This document shows, piece by piece, positions 1-9,164 of a DNA stretch of 64,000 nt. This stretch comes from an uncultured Mucispirillum sp. Lineage in GTDB: Bacteria > Chrysiogenota > Deferribacteres > Deferribacterales > Mucispirillaceae. The stretch is taken from contig CALUZC010000014.1 of assembly GCA_944325215.1 (NCBI GenBank), forward strand, positions 1 through 64,000, in the 5' to 3' direction. Each line of letters starts with the position of its first letter. Positions within the stretch are counted from its first letter, which is position 1. Position numbers and translations under genes: made by a program. The notes under the pieces are model-generated. The model saw nothing but the letters and a program-made list of their open reading frames with translations, searched no databases and had not been told where the DNA came from.

Positions 1-310
1 TTTGAAAAAATTTTTTTCTAATCTATCAATATGTTAGAAACTTATTTCCTTAATTTTTTCACATTTCATCATAAGGTAAAACTAGCGTTTTAATACAGTG
101 TTTTATTTCGACAATATGATTTTATTCATTTTTTTGACACTTTTAAATATAAAATCATTCGTATTGACTATGATTTACAATTTAGATTACTATCTTATAT
201 CATATTGATTTGCTAGGATTAAAAATTAAAATTTTATCTTTCTCGTGCTTTATATTAATAATTTTAAGTTTCATATTTTATAACGGTAGTTAAAAATTAT
301 AAAACGAATG
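1..310. other. AT-rich non-coding stretch
   Basis: No convincing gene is visible on either strand in these 310 bases downstream of coaD. The sequence is strongly A+T rich. A TTGACT box followed 18 bases later by TACTAT occurs near 162-190 on the plus strand, but no gene follows it inside the window, so I do not call it a promoter. Confidence 0.5.
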
Positions 311-784
311 TTATTTATATATTGCCTTAAATTTCTCTGCTACTGCTGGTGGAACAAGATTTGAAATATCACCATTATTTCTAGCAATATCCCTTACAAT
401 TGTTGAACTTAAAAATAAATACTGGCTTCCAGGCACCATAAATATTGTTTCAATATTATTATTTATACTTCTGTTAGCAAATGCCATTTGAAATTCATAT
501 TCAAAATCTGAAACAGCTCGTAATCCACGTATTATAAATGCTGCATTTTTTTTCACCATATAATCTACTAATAATCCATTAAAATGTTCAACTATAATAT
601 TTTTATTATCTTTAAAAGTTTCTTTTATCATTTCCAGCCTTTCGTTTTGAGAAAAAAGGTGTTTTTTATTTATGTTATCAGATACTGCAATATATAATGT
701 ATCACAAAATTTTAATGCTCTTTCTACAATATCTTTATGACCTAGTGTAAATGGGTCAAATGAGCCTGGATATACTCCTTTCAT
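311..784 (-). CDS. coaD: Phosphopantetheine adenylyltransferase
   Basis: Catalyses the fourth step of coenzyme A synthesis, joining ATP and 4'-phosphopantetheine to give dephospho-CoA, in the cytoplasm. The 157-residue length is normal for bacterial CoaD. The nucleotidyltransferase signature GSFDPFTLGH lies at residues 7-16 and the C-terminal nucleotide-binding motif SSTIVRDIA follows near residue 127. It is the last gene of the minus-strand lipid/RNA cluster and begins one base after rsmD ends, so the two are probably co-transcribed, a very common pairing in bacteria. CoA and its pantetheine arm feed the ACP-dependent fatty acid genes upstream in the same cluster. Confidence 0.97.
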   Translation of the reverse strand: MKGVYPGSFDPFTLGHKDIVERALKFCDTLYIAVSDNINKKHLFSQNERLEMIKETFKDNKNIIVEHFNGLLVDYMVKKNAAFIIRGLRAVSDFEYEFQMAFANRSINNNIETIFMVPGSQYLFLSSTIVRDIARNNGDISNLVPPAVAEKFKAIYK

Positions 785-785
785 A

Positions 786-1322
786 TTATTCTCCTTGTAT
801 GTGTGATAAAAATCTTATTATTGTATCACCATATTTTCTTTCATCATATACATAAAACGAAATATTTACTTTAAATTCTGTTTTATAAAATTCTTCAAAA
901 AGTATTATGCCATCATTTTTTAAAAGATTACACTCTCTTGTTATATCAAGTATATCTTTTGTGCTGTATAAATTATAAGGTGGGTCAAACACTATTAAAT
1001 CATATTGTTTGTTCAATGATTTTGCCATTTTAAAAAAATCACCCTTATATATGTTGTAGCTTCCTTTATCCATTAATTTTGTATTAATTTTAAGTGTATT
1101 TATATCTTTATCAATAAAATCTATATGTTTTGCTCCGCGACTGAAAGCTTCAATTCCTATTGCACCAGTGCCTGCAAATGCATCTAATATATTTTCATAT
1201 TTATCCATTTCACCTAATATGGAAAATATTGATGAACGTAATTTATCAGTTGTTGGCCTTGTTTTTGAGCTTATCTGCGTAGAAAGCTGCCTGCCCTTTA
1301 ATGAACCACTTACTATCCTCAA
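786..1322 (-). CDS. rsmD: 16S rRNA (guanine-966-N2)-methyltransferase RsmD
   Basis: Methylates G966 of 16S rRNA with S-adenosylmethionine during small-subunit assembly. The protein begins with the family's typical MRIVSGSLKGR, has an AdoMet-binding segment (LDAFAGTGAIGIEAFSRGA, about residues 46-64) and the catalytic DPPY motif near residue 113. Length (178 residues) is normal. Its first 77 bases overlap the 3' end of the radical SAM gene in another frame, so the two are translationally linked. It pairs with coaD downstream, as in many bacteria. Confidence 0.95.
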   Translation of the reverse strand: MRIVSGSLKGRQLSTQISSKTRPTTDKLRSSIFSILGEMDKYENILDAFAGTGAIGIEAFSRGAKHIDFIDKDINTLKINTKLMDKGSYNIYKGDFFKMAKSLNKQYDLIVFDPPYNLYSTKDILDITRECNLLKNDGIILFEEFYKTEFKVNISFYVYDERKYGDTIIRFLSHIQGE

Positions 1323-2250
1323 GGTATTTGCTCCTTATATTTTTGCATATATCCTGCATCATATCCTGTTTCATTATATTGTCCGAATTTATATTTTCTG
1401 GAAACAACTCTTTTGCTGCTGCTTTATAGCCAGAAAATTTTACTTTACCACCCATATCCATATATAAAAGCATAATTAATGTTATAACAATATCACCAAA
1501 TGATTTATGACCTGCTCCTGCTGTTATGTCTCCACTATCATCTGCTTCATGGGGCAGCCCCATTCTAATAACTTTTATATTTTCTGCAGTAAAATGGATA
1601 TACATACCTGCTGCTGTTACTAAAATATCCTCTAAACGTGATGGAATATATTCTCCCTGTTCATAAAGCTTATTAAGATGAGTATTTTTTAATACCTGTG
1701 TAGGATATATTCTTGCTGTTGTTATATCCATTTTTGAAAAAAATGCTGCATCATCAATGGAAGAATACATATTCTGCTTATACATTGATGTCATAAGCTG
1801 CACTCCACATTTAGTAACTTTTAATAACTGTTCAACTGCCTTTACTGCCTCATAACTTGTATATGGTCTGCCGTTTGCCTTTAATACTTCATCATCTAAA
1901 CTCTGAATTCCTAATTCTACAAGATATATATTATAATCTTTAATTTCTTTTAAAGTATCACTATTTATCGTATCAGGGCGAGTGGAAAAACGAATTTTTT
2001 TTATACCGTTATTATATGCTTTTTTATAAAGAGAAAGCCTTATATCTTTATTAATTGCACAAAAATTACCACCATAAAATGCAATCTCATCATAATTATT
2101 AGAATAAGTTTTCCATTGATTTATCTGATTTTCTGCATGAAGAAGTAAGTCATTTTCTGCCTGCACGCCGCTTATGGCCTGCTGGTCGCAAAAAATACAT
2201 TTATTACCACAATATGCAAAGGGAAGAAATACAGGTAAAATTTTAGGCAT
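1246..2250 (-). CDS. Radical SAM protein (Elp3/HemN-like family)
   Basis: A 334-residue radical S-adenosylmethionine enzyme. The cysteine triad CxxxCxxC that binds the 4Fe-4S cluster is at residues 14, 18 and 21 (CGNKCIFC), followed by segments typical of the Elp3/HemN-like branch: the GGN-like FYGGNF near residue 60 and the VELGIQSLDD segment near residue 111. The substrate cannot be told from sequence. It overlaps rnc by 8 bases at its start and rsmD by 77 bases at its end, so it sits inside a tightly packed operon of RNA-related genes; a role in RNA or cofactor modification is possible but is only inferred from the neighbours. Confidence 0.85.
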   Translation of the reverse strand: MPKILPVFLPFAYCGNKCIFCDQQAISGVQAENDLLLHAENQINQWKTYSNNYDEIAFYGGNFCAINKDIRLSLYKKAYNNGIKKIRFSTRPDTINSDTLKEIKDYNIYLVELGIQSLDDEVLKANGRPYTSYEAVKAVEQLLKVTKCGVQLMTSMYKQNMYSSIDDAAFFSKMDITTARIYPTQVLKNTHLNKLYEQGEYIPSRLEDILVTAAGMYIHFTAENIKVIRMGLPHEADDSGDITAGAGHKSFGDIVITLIMLLYMDMGGKVKFSGYKAAAKELFPENINSDNIMKQDMMQDICKNIRSKYLEDSKWFIKGQAAFYADKLKNKANN

Positions 2251-2959
2251 TTTTCATTAAACTGTTATACATTTGAAGTGCATTAGATGCAGCTTCTTTT
2301 TCTGCTTCCTTCTTACTTTTACCGCTGCCACATGCTTTTATTTTACCACAAACATCTACTTCCACATTGAAAGTTTTATTATGTTCTGGACCTGATGATG
2401 AAATAAGTGTATATTCAGGAAGTGCACCACAGTCGCGCTGGCATATTTGCTGCAGCTGAGTTTTAGCATCTCTAAAGGAATTATTTTCAACGGCATTAAT
2501 TATAAATTCTTCTAATAAATTTAAAACAATACTTTTAACGTTATCATAACCACCATCTAAATAAACTGCTGCCATTACTGCTTCAAAAATATCTGCAACT
2601 ATGGCTTTTTTTAGATTATCTATACCATTAAACTCGCTTTTTCCTAAAAGAATATTGCTACTTAAATCTAATTTTTTAGAGATTTCAAATAGCGTGGAAG
2701 CATTTACAATATATGCCCTTAATATTGATAAATCACCCTCTTGAAAAGATGGATACTGCTTTACTAAATACTCTGTAATAACAAGTTCCACTACAGCATC
2801 ACCTAAAAACTCTAATCTTTCATAATTATAGTCAAGATTATTATCGTGAGCATAAGAAGAGTGAGTAAGGGACCTAAGTATAAGCCCCTTATCTTTAAAA
2901 GTATATTTTATTTTATTTTCAATATTTTCTATATAAGTATTAGCTATATTATTCTGCAT
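2243..2959 (-). CDS. rnc: Ribonuclease III
   Basis: Double-strand-specific endoribonuclease that matures rRNA and cleaves structured mRNAs. The signature ERLEFLGDAV is at residues 47-56, the second catalytic carboxylate cluster lies in DIFEAVMAAVYLDGG near residue 118, and a double-stranded RNA-binding domain fills about residues 160-232. Length (238) is normal. The start overlaps the end of fabF by 11 bases and the end overlaps the radical SAM gene by 8. The fabF-rnc order is common in bacteria. As the main hairpin-cutting RNase of the cell, it is a candidate processor of the hairpin arrays described elsewhere in this window; that link is only a suggestion. Confidence 0.97.
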   Translation of the reverse strand: MQNNIANTYIENIENKIKYTFKDKGLILRSLTHSSYAHDNNLDYNYERLEFLGDAVVELVITEYLVKQYPSFQEGDLSILRAYIVNASTLFEISKKLDLSSNILLGKSEFNGIDNLKKAIVADIFEAVMAAVYLDGGYDNVKSIVLNLLEEFIINAVENNSFRDAKTQLQQICQRDCGALPEYTLISSSGPEHNKTFNVEVDVCGKIKACGSGKSKKEAEKEAASNALQMYNSLMKNA

Positions 2960-4190
2960 ATTTCCTAAAAACTAATGATGCATTAGTTCCACCAAAACCA
3001 AAGGAATTAGAAAGCCCATACTCCATTTCATGACTAACTGCTTTATTTGGAGTATAATCTAAATCACACTGTTCATCTTGATTTTCTATATTAATTGTAG
3101 GTGGAACAATTCCTTCATTTACTGCCATCATTGTAATAATACCTTCTACGGCACCTGCTGCACCTAAAAGGTGACCAGTCATAGATTTTGTAGAGCTGAT
3201 TTTTACTGTTTTTGCAGCATCACCAAATACATCTTTAATGGCTTTAGTTTCAAGAACATCACCTGCTGGGGTAGAAGTTCCATGAGTATTTATATAGCCA
3301 ATTTTATCTGGTGTAATACCTGCATCTTTAATGGCAGCCTCCATACAGCGTCTTGCACCGTTACCATCACTTGCAGGAAGTGTAACGTGGTATGCATCAC
3401 TGCTCATACCGTATCCTACTATTTCGCCTAATATTTTAGCTCCTCTAGCTTTTGCACTTTCCAAACTTTCAAGAACTAAAACACCGCCGCCTTCACCAAT
3501 TAAGAAACCATCTCTATCTTTATCAAAAGGACGGCTTGCTTTTTCTGGCTCATCATTTCTTCTTGTTAATGCTCTCATATTTGCAAAGCCTGCAACAGCT
3601 AATGGTGTAATAGCAGCCTCAACACCACCTGCTACCATAATATCTGCATCACCCCTTTCTATAATACGGGCAGCATCACCAATAGAGTGTGTGCCTGTTG
3701 CACAAGCTGTTACCATACTTACATTTGGTCCTTTAAGTTCATATTTGATAGATACAAGACCGTTAGCAATATTAATGATTACACCAGGTATAAAAAATGG
3801 TGATACCTTTTTAAAACCACCTGCTAAATAAGCAGCCTGAGTATCTTCAATAACTTTAAATCCACCAATACCAGCACCAATACAGCAGCCTGCTCGCTCA
3901 TGGTTAAAATTATTATCAGCAAGTCCTGCCTGCTCCATAGCCTCTTTTGCAGCAGCTAAAGCATAAAAGCAAAACATATCATATTTTTTTACATCTTTTT
4001 TATCTACATACTCTTCTGGATTAAAATTTTTTACTTCTGCAGCAACCCTTGTTGGAAATGCTGATGCATCAAATTTTGTAATAGTTCCAGCACCGCTTTT
4101 ACCTGCAACTAAATTATCCCATGTTTCTTTTACTGAGTTTCCTAAAGGTGAAATACACCCCATACCTGTAATAACTACTCTGTGTTTCAC
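2949..4190 (-). CDS. fabF: Beta-ketoacyl-ACP synthase II
   Basis: Elongating condensing enzyme of type II fatty acid synthesis: it joins acyl chains to malonyl-ACP with loss of CO2. The Cys-His-His triad is visible: Cys163 in VTACATGTHSIG, His303 in NTHGTSTPAGD and His340 in STKSMTGHLLGAAG. Length (413 residues) matches FabF. It lies downstream of acpP but a terminator-like hairpin and a 123-base gap separate them, so fabF-rnc-radical SAM-rsmD-coaD may also have their own promoter. Genes on both sides serve the same pathway. Confidence 0.97.
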   Translation of the reverse strand: MKHRVVITGMGCISPLGNSVKETWDNLVAGKSGAGTITKFDASAFPTRVAAEVKNFNPEEYVDKKDVKKYDMFCFYALAAAKEAMEQAGLADNNFNHERAGCCIGAGIGGFKVIEDTQAAYLAGGFKKVSPFFIPGVIINIANGLVSIKYELKGPNVSMVTACATGTHSIGDAARIIERGDADIMVAGGVEAAITPLAVAGFANMRALTRRNDEPEKASRPFDKDRDGFLIGEGGGVLVLESLESAKARGAKILGEIVGYGMSSDAYHVTLPASDGNGARRCMEAAIKDAGITPDKIGYINTHGTSTPAGDVLETKAIKDVFGDAAKTVKISSTKSMTGHLLGAAGAVEGIITMMAVNEGIVPPTINIENQDEQCDLDYTPNKAVSHEMEYGLSNSFGFGGTNASLVFRKYAE

Positions 4191-4282
4191 GGTTCCTCCA
4201 CAATAAAAACAAATTGACTATTTGAAATAAGACTTATATATAACAATTAAATATATAATTATGATATACAAGTATTATTTTT

Positions 4283-4310
4283 GAGAAAAAGGGCGTATAA
4301 ATACGCCCTT
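4283..4310 (-). terminator. Rho-independent terminator after acpP
   Basis: An 8-bp perfect stem (GGGCGTAT/ATACGCCC, arms 4291-4298 and 4301-4308, extended by two A-T pairs) lies just past the acpP stop codon. Read on the minus strand it is followed by a run of T (TTTTTCTC). It probably ends most transcripts after the very highly expressed acpP, with part of the polymerases reading on into fabF. Confidence 0.8.
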
Positions 4311-4313
4311 AAA

Positions 4314-4553
4314 TTATTTTGCATTTGCTTTAATAAAATCAATAGCATCTTGAACAGTTTTAATTTTAGTAGATTCTTCATCAGGAATATCTACACCAAA
4401 CTCATTTTCAAGTTCCATAATAAGTTGAACTGTGTCAAGAGAATCTGCTCCTAAATCATCGATAAAAGATGCTTCGTTTGTAACAGAAGCTGCATCATCA
4501 ATTTTTAATTGCTCAACAATTATCTCTTTAACTCTTGATTCGATATCTGCCAT
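4314..4553 (-). CDS. acpP: Acyl carrier protein
   Basis: Small acidic carrier that holds growing acyl chains on a 4'-phosphopantetheine arm. The arm attaches to Ser38 in the conserved [10 protein letters not shown] motif. Length 79 residues, as usual. A clear AGGAGG-like ribosome site stands in front of the start. It lies between fabG and fabF, with its own terminator behind it. Confidence 0.97.
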   Translation of the reverse strand: MADIESRVKEIIVEQLKIDDAASVTNEASFIDDLGADSLDTVQLIMELENEFGVDIPDEESTKIKTVQDAIDFIKANAK

Positions 4554-4604
4554 TTTATTTCCTCCTCACAGAAATAATATTTTATCCCTTTCGGGTTTAT
4601 TTGA

Positions 4605-5354
4605 TTATAAATAAAGCCCACCATTTAGGTGTAATGTTTGCCCTGTCATATAGTCAGATAATGGGCTTGCAAGGTAAACTACTGCATTAGCAATATCTTC
4701 CACCTTACCAAGTGCTTTTAATGGAATTTTTTCCATATATGCAGCTTTTACTTCATCTGTTAAAACTGCAGTCATATCTGTTTCTATAAAGCCCGGTGCT
4801 ACAGCATTTACTCTTATACCACGACTTCCAAGCTCTAAAGCAGCTGATTTTGTCATGCCAATAATACCTGCTTTTGTAGCAGAATAATTAAACTGACCTG
4901 CATTACCAGAAAAACCAACAACACTTGATATGTTAATAATTTTACCATAACGAGCTTTCATCATACCTTTTAATACTCGCCTTGTACATAAAAAAGCACC
5001 TTTTAAGTTTACATCAATAACGTTATCCCACTCTTCTGTTTTCATACGCATTAAAAGGTTATCTTTTGTAATGCCTGCATTGTTAACCAGTATCTCAACA
5101 CTGCCAAGCTTTTCTTCAATAGCAGCAAACATGCTGTCTACTTCTTCTTCCACATTAACTTTTGCTTTAAAAATTTCTGCTGTTCCACCATTTTTTCTAA
5201 TGATTTCACAAACTTCTATAGCAGCATCATCACTACTTGAATAATTTATGGCAACTTTAGCTCCTTGATGAGCAAGGGCTATTGCAATTGCTTTACCTAT
5301 TCCACGTGAAGCACCTGTTACAAGTGCTACCTTATCTTTTAACATATTTTCCAT
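4605..5354 (-). CDS. fabG: 3-oxoacyl-ACP reductase
   Basis: NADPH-dependent reductase of the fatty acid elongation cycle, from the short-chain dehydrogenase family. The nucleotide-binding motif TGASRGIGKA is near residue 14, NNAG near residue 91, and the Ser-Tyr-Lys active site is in NISSVVGFSGN...YSATKAG (about residues 143-160). Length 249 residues fits. A second in-frame start (the fourth codon) is possible. It starts one base after fabD ends and is followed by acpP. Confidence 0.96.
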   Translation of the reverse strand: MENMLKDKVALVTGASRGIGKAIAIALAHQGAKVAINYSSSDDAAIEVCEIIRKNGGTAEIFKAKVNVEEEVDSMFAAIEEKLGSVEILVNNAGITKDNLLMRMKTEEWDNVIDVNLKGAFLCTRRVLKGMMKARYGKIINISSVVGFSGNAGQFNYSATKAGIIGMTKSAALELGSRGIRVNAVAPGFIETDMTAVLTDEVKAAYMEKIPLKALGKVEDIANAVVYLASPLSDYMTGQTLHLNGGLYL

Positions 5355-5355
5355 A

Positions 5356-6270
5356 TTATAATTTTCCTAAATCATCTACTGATGATATATTTATTGTTTC
5401 AACATTTCTATCAATTTTTTTAATAAGCCCAGTTAAAACACTTCCTGCACCTACTTCAATAAAAGTAGTAACACCTGCTGTTACCATACTTTGAACTGAC
5501 TGAGTCCATTTTACAGTGCCTGCAACCTGGCGTATTAATGCGTCCATAACATCTGCACCATCTTGTTCTAATGCTGCATCAATATTATTAACAACTGGAA
5601 TATTTAATGTATTAATTGTTACATTTTTAAAATATTCAGCCATTGCCTGCTTTGCAGGCTCCATTAAAGAACAATGGAAAGGTGCAGATACTGGCAGTGG
5701 TACAACTCTTTTTGCACCAGCAGCTTTTAATTCTTCACCTGCATTTTCTACTGCTTCTTTATTACCTGCAATAACTACCTGTCCAGGACAATTAAAATTT
5801 GCAGGCTCCACAATGTAATTAGCTTTAGATATTTTTGAACATACTTCACTTACTTTATCTTCATCAAGCCCAAGCACAGCACTCATTGCACCAACACCAA
5901 CAGGCACAGCACTTTGCATAAATTTACCTCTGTTATGAACAGCTTTAACCGTTTCTTCAAATGTTAAGCCACCAGAAGCATATACTGCACTATACTCTCC
6001 TAATGAATGGCCAGCAAAAAAAGATGGTTTAACCTTATCTTTAATTAATGACCACACAGCTGCACTCATTGTAACAAGAGCAGGTTGAGTGTTTTGCGTA
6101 AGTTTTAATTCATCTTCTGGACCATTAAACATAATCTCAGAAAGATTATAACCTAACGCCTTATCAGCATTTGTAAAAAATTCACGACATGATTCAAACT
6201 TATCGTAAAAATCTTTACCCATGCCTACAAATTGAGAACCCTGACCGGGAAATACAACTGCTATTGACAT
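5356..6270 (-). CDS. fabD: Malonyl-CoA:ACP transacylase
   Basis: Transfers malonyl groups from CoA to ACP to supply the two-carbon units for FabF. The catalytic serine motif GHSLGEYSA is near residue 92, the N-terminal GQGSQ glycine loop is present, and the active-site histidine lies in APFHCSLM near residue 196. I chose the start at 6270 (MSIAVVFPGQGSQ) rather than the ATG four codons upstream, because the upstream ATG overlaps a good ribosome site (GGAG, six bases before ATG). The gene is directly upstream of fabG. Confidence 0.96.
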   Translation of the reverse strand: MSIAVVFPGQGSQFVGMGKDFYDKFESCREFFTNADKALGYNLSEIMFNGPEDELKLTQNTQPALVTMSAAVWSLIKDKVKPSFFAGHSLGEYSAVYASGGLTFEETVKAVHNRGKFMQSAVPVGVGAMSAVLGLDEDKVSEVCSKISKANYIVEPANFNCPGQVVIAGNKEAVENAGEELKAAGAKRVVPLPVSAPFHCSLMEPAKQAMAEYFKNVTINTLNIPVVNNIDAALEQDGADVMDALIRQVAGTVKWTQSVQSMVTAGVTTFIEVGAGSVLTGLIKKIDRNVETINISSVDDLGKL

Positions 6271-6282
6271 AAACTTCTCCAT

Positions 6283-6579
6283 TATTATGGCTTACAAGAT
6301 AAGATATAATATAAAATAAGACTAGAAAGACTAGAATGTGGCATTATCTGCCGAATAAAGACGTATAACCTTCTTACTTTGTAAGCTTTTTTCTCTTTTT
6401 CTTATTTAGTTTAAAAACATCACTTTTATAGTAAATAAACTATATTTATATTTATTACAAGCTTTATTTATATATACACCCATAGTATATACAAAAAAAA
6501 CACATAATATCAACAAAACATTTTTAATATATTGATTTATATTTCACTTATTTTTAGCTAATCTATATAATTTCTACAA
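6283..6579. other. 297-base gap between plsX and fabD, no gene (fabH absent)
   Basis: In many bacteria fabH (KAS III) sits here between plsX and fabD. No reading frame of useful length or KAS III motif is present. The stretch is A+T rich and may hold a promoter for fabD-fabG-acpP, but I see no box pair good enough to call. The initiating condensing enzyme must be encoded elsewhere or replaced. Confidence 0.7.
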
Positions 6580-7605
6580 TTAATAACTGTAAATATTAGA
6601 AAGAGAATTACTTACATCATCAATAATAGCATCATTCATTTTACTTTCAGCTGCACGGATAGCCACTTTAATACCATTGGCAACTGCCACATCATTTGAT
6701 GAGCCATGCCCTATTACACATACACCTTTAACGCCAAGCAGTGGAGCACCACCGTATTGAGCACCATCTGTTTTATCTTTTACTTTTTGAAATGCTTTTT
6801 TAGAAAGTAAAGCACCAATTTTTGATACAGTTGATGATAAAAGTTCCTCTTTTAATACAGACACCATATACTTTGCAACTGACTGGCTTACTTTTAATGC
6901 AATATTACCTGCAAAACCATCGCACACTACCACATCAGCTTCCCCTTTAAAAAGTGCCTTGCCTTCCACATTGCCTACAAAATTAATAACGCTTGTTTCT
7001 TTTAATATAGGAAAAACTGCCTTTGTAAGCATATCACCTTTGCCTTCTTCCTCACCATTGCTTAAAAGACCAACAGTAGGATTATGGATATGCAGCACTT
7101 TTTTTGCATAAGCAGAACCCATAATGGCAAAAGTAACTAAATGTTCAGGGCGGCAGTCTACATTAGCCCCTACATCAAGCATAAAAAAATGACCACGCTC
7201 ATTAGAACAAGGTAAAATTGTGCCAATAGCAGGCCTTGCTACCCCATCTAAAAGCCCTAATATCACCATTGATACTGCCATTGCAGCACCACTATTTCCC
7301 GCTGAAAAAAAACCATCTGCTTTTTTATCTTTTACAAGTTTTAAGCCTATATGCATCGATGATTTTCGTTTACCACGTATAATTTCTGATGGATGGTCGT
7401 CCATAGCAATATACTCATCTGTGTGCATAATAGTTATATTAGCTGTGTTTTCCTTACCACATAAAGAAAGCTCTTTTTTAATGGCTTTTTCATCACCTAC
7501 TAAAATAACCTGTAAATTTGAATTTTCTGCAACAGCTTTGCAGGCACCTTTTACAATTTCAGCTGGGGCATTATCCCCACCCATAGCATCAACAGCAATA
7601 ATCAT
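6580..7605 (-). CDS. plsX: Phosphate acyltransferase PlsX
   Basis: Makes acyl-phosphate from acyl-ACP for the PlsX/PlsY route to phosphatidic acid. The protein opens with the family's MIIAVDAMGGDNAP and keeps the DVGANVDCRPEHL segment near residue 155 and GFAGNIALK near residue 229. Length (341) is normal. It begins two bases after rpmF ends, giving the classic yceD-rpmF-plsX order. Confidence 0.96.
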   Translation of the reverse strand: MIIAVDAMGGDNAPAEIVKGACKAVAENSNLQVILVGDEKAIKKELSLCGKENTANITIMHTDEYIAMDDHPSEIIRGKRKSSMHIGLKLVKDKKADGFFSAGNSGAAMAVSMVILGLLDGVARPAIGTILPCSNERGHFFMLDVGANVDCRPEHLVTFAIMGSAYAKKVLHIHNPTVGLLSNGEEEGKGDMLTKAVFPILKETSVINFVGNVEGKALFKGEADVVVCDGFAGNIALKVSQSVAKYMVSVLKEELLSSTVSKIGALLSKKAFQKVKDKTDGAQYGGAPLLGVKGVCVIGHGSSNDVAVANGIKVAIRAAESKMNDAIIDDVSNSLSNIYSY

Positions 7606-7607
7606 GG

Positions 7608-7790
7608 CTACACTTCTTTAGTTTCAGTTACTTTTCTGCCTTTGTATGTTCCGCAGCTTGGGCATACAGTGTGAGCTTGTTTTAACTCACCACAGTTATC
7701 ACATTTAACACCTAGAAGTGAAGATGGTTGATGGTGTGACCTTCTCATACCAACTTTGCTTTTTGTTGTTTTGTGTTTTGGATTTGGCAT
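7608..7790 (-). CDS. rpmF: 50S ribosomal protein L32
   Basis: Small basic ribosomal protein of 60 residues with a typical start (MPNPKHKTTKSKVGMRRSHH). Two CxxC pairs (CDNCG and CPSCG, about residues 30-47) form a zinc ribbon, so this is the zinc-binding form of L32. It stands between yceD and plsX, its usual place. Confidence 0.97.
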   Translation of the reverse strand: MPNPKHKTTKSKVGMRRSHHQPSSLLGVKCDNCGELKQAHTVCPSCGTYKGRKVTETKEV

Positions 7791-7855
7791 TTTGCTCTCC
7801 CTTAAATTACTAAACTTAATACAAGCTTAGCTGTAATTTTATATTTTAATTATAT

Positions 7856-8356
7856 TTATTTTAGCTTATCAAGTGCTGCCCATCTATCATCAGTAACTTT
7901 TTTACATGTGCATTTTTCATAGTTCAGTGCAGCACCACAGCCTTGACATATTCCTTTACAGTCCTGCCTGCAAAGCCTTTTTTCAGGCACTAAAAGTAGT
8001 GCTTCCTCTCTTAAGAGTTCATGTATATCAAAACTGTCCTTTGGTGTAACATACATACCAGCTTCTTCATCAGATAAGCCGTCTTCCCCGTCTGCCTGCA
8101 TAGGTGGGTATTCTCCCAGTGGGGAAAGAGTAAGCACTAAATCCTCATTAATATCCATATTAACAGGCTCTAAACACCTGTCACAAGGGCAGGAAAAATG
8201 TAAATCTAACTTACCAGTAACCACATAAGCATCACCTGCTTTATCTACCCTGCCAGTAAATGATGTTATATCAAACTTATCATCACCTTCAGTAAATGAA
8301 AAAGAAGTATTTATTATATACCCTTCTTCATGAACCTGCTCATAATATATAACCAT
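7856..8356 (-). CDS. yceD: YceD / DUF177 family protein
   Basis: A DUF177 protein, the family that almost always precedes rpmF and is linked to 23S rRNA processing in bacteria and plastids. It has a CxxC pair in the middle (CPCDRC) and a second cysteine cluster near the C terminus (CRQDCKGICQGCG ... CTC), which probably bind zinc. I chose the ATG at 8356; a TTG four codons upstream is the alternative. A strong promoter lies about 45 bases upstream. First gene of the yceD-rpmF-plsX operon. Confidence 0.88.
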   Translation of the reverse strand: MVIYYEQVHEEGYIINTSFSFTEGDDKFDITSFTGRVDKAGDAYVVTGKLDLHFSCPCDRCLEPVNMDINEDLVLTLSPLGEYPPMQADGEDGLSDEEAGMYVTPKDSFDIHELLREEALLLVPEKRLCRQDCKGICQGCGAALNYEKCTCKKVTDDRWAALDKLK

Positions 8357-8399
8357 TATAATACTCAAAAATCATATATGTTTATAAAGATTTGTGCAG

Positions 8400-8428
8400 A
8401 TTATAATAAATCCTTACAAAATCGTCAA
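8400..8428 (-). promoter_or_regulatory. Sigma-70 promoter of the yceD-rpmF-plsX operon
   Basis: On the minus strand a TTGACG -35 box (8423-8428) is followed, after exactly 17 bases, by a perfect TATAAT -10 box (8400-8405). Transcription would begin near 8393 and give a leader of about 35 bases before the yceD start. It is the best promoter match in the host part of the window. Confidence 0.85.
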
Positions 8429-8535
8429 TAGGAAAATGCTTATACCACACTTTATTAAACTTGTAAATGAAAAAATAAAAAATATTAATTTATCAATCCT
8501 CTTGACCTTGAAAAAAATTCATTGTATTAATACCT

Positions 8536-9162
8536 ATGCAAAAATTATACAATATTCTATCACTACAAAATGTTTTACCAAGACCTTTAGGATTAGTTAG
8601 ATACTGGATATTTATACTATCCTTTTTAATATCACGCATACCTTTATGGTTTGTGCTTTTTTCTGCTGTTTTATATACTGGCTCTATTAATATTATTCAA
8701 GGGCTTTTTATAATGGCAGCCATACTAATATGCAGAACATTTGTAGAATCTGAAATGGCAGGTGGTGAAAAAGCCTTTTCATTTTTTGCTATCTTAAGAA
8801 TTTTACGCGGTGCTTATGCTGTAATTATCTACTTTGTAATCGTTGGTTTTTTAATATATGTATTTCACCCAGAAAATAATGATACTTTTGGAAAAATCAC
8901 CATATTTTTATCATTAATTATTATACCATTTCTTATAAAGAGTAAATCTAATATTACATACCATCACGGATATTATACAGGAAGGCTTTTATCATGCATA
9001 ATTACATTCTTATGGTTTTACCTTGGATTTTTACCTGATACATTCATGATGAATATTATAATAATACTGCTTATATATACACTGGAATTTTATAATCTAA
9101 TATACAAAAAACCACTGGGAATAATGCCTAACCAGTCATCTATGCAGGCATTACACCAGTAA
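8536..9162 (+). CDS. Hypothetical multi-pass membrane protein
   Basis: A 208-residue protein with about five or six hydrophobic segments (for example residues 23-45, 50-68, 85-112, 125-140, 155-190) and short charged loops. I do not recognise the family. No good ribosome site precedes the ATG, so the true start could be slightly different. It stands alone on the plus strand and converges on the antitoxin-like gene with a two-base gap. Confidence 0.6.
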   Translation: MQKLYNILSLQNVLPRPLGLVRYWIFILSFLISRIPLWFVLFSAVLYTGSINIIQGLFIMAAILICRTFVESEMAGGEKAFSFFAILRILRGAYAVIIYFVIVGFLIYVFHPENNDTFGKITIFLSLIIIPFLIKSKSNITYHHGYYTGRLLSCIITFLWFYLGFLPDTFMMNIIIILLIYTLEFYNLIYKKPLGIMPNQSSMQALHQ

Positions 9163-9164
9163 AC

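Noticed and set aside
1168-1467. Plus-strand reading frame
   Set aside because: It lies antisense to rsmD and the radical SAM gene, whose motifs are clear; no family likeness.
3331-3831. 166-codon plus-strand frame inside fabF
   Set aside because: Antisense shadow of a strongly conserved gene, low-complexity peptide, no ribosome site.
8394-8600. Plus-strand frame before the membrane protein
   Set aside because: Overlaps the yceD promoter and the start of a longer, more protein-like frame; no motif.
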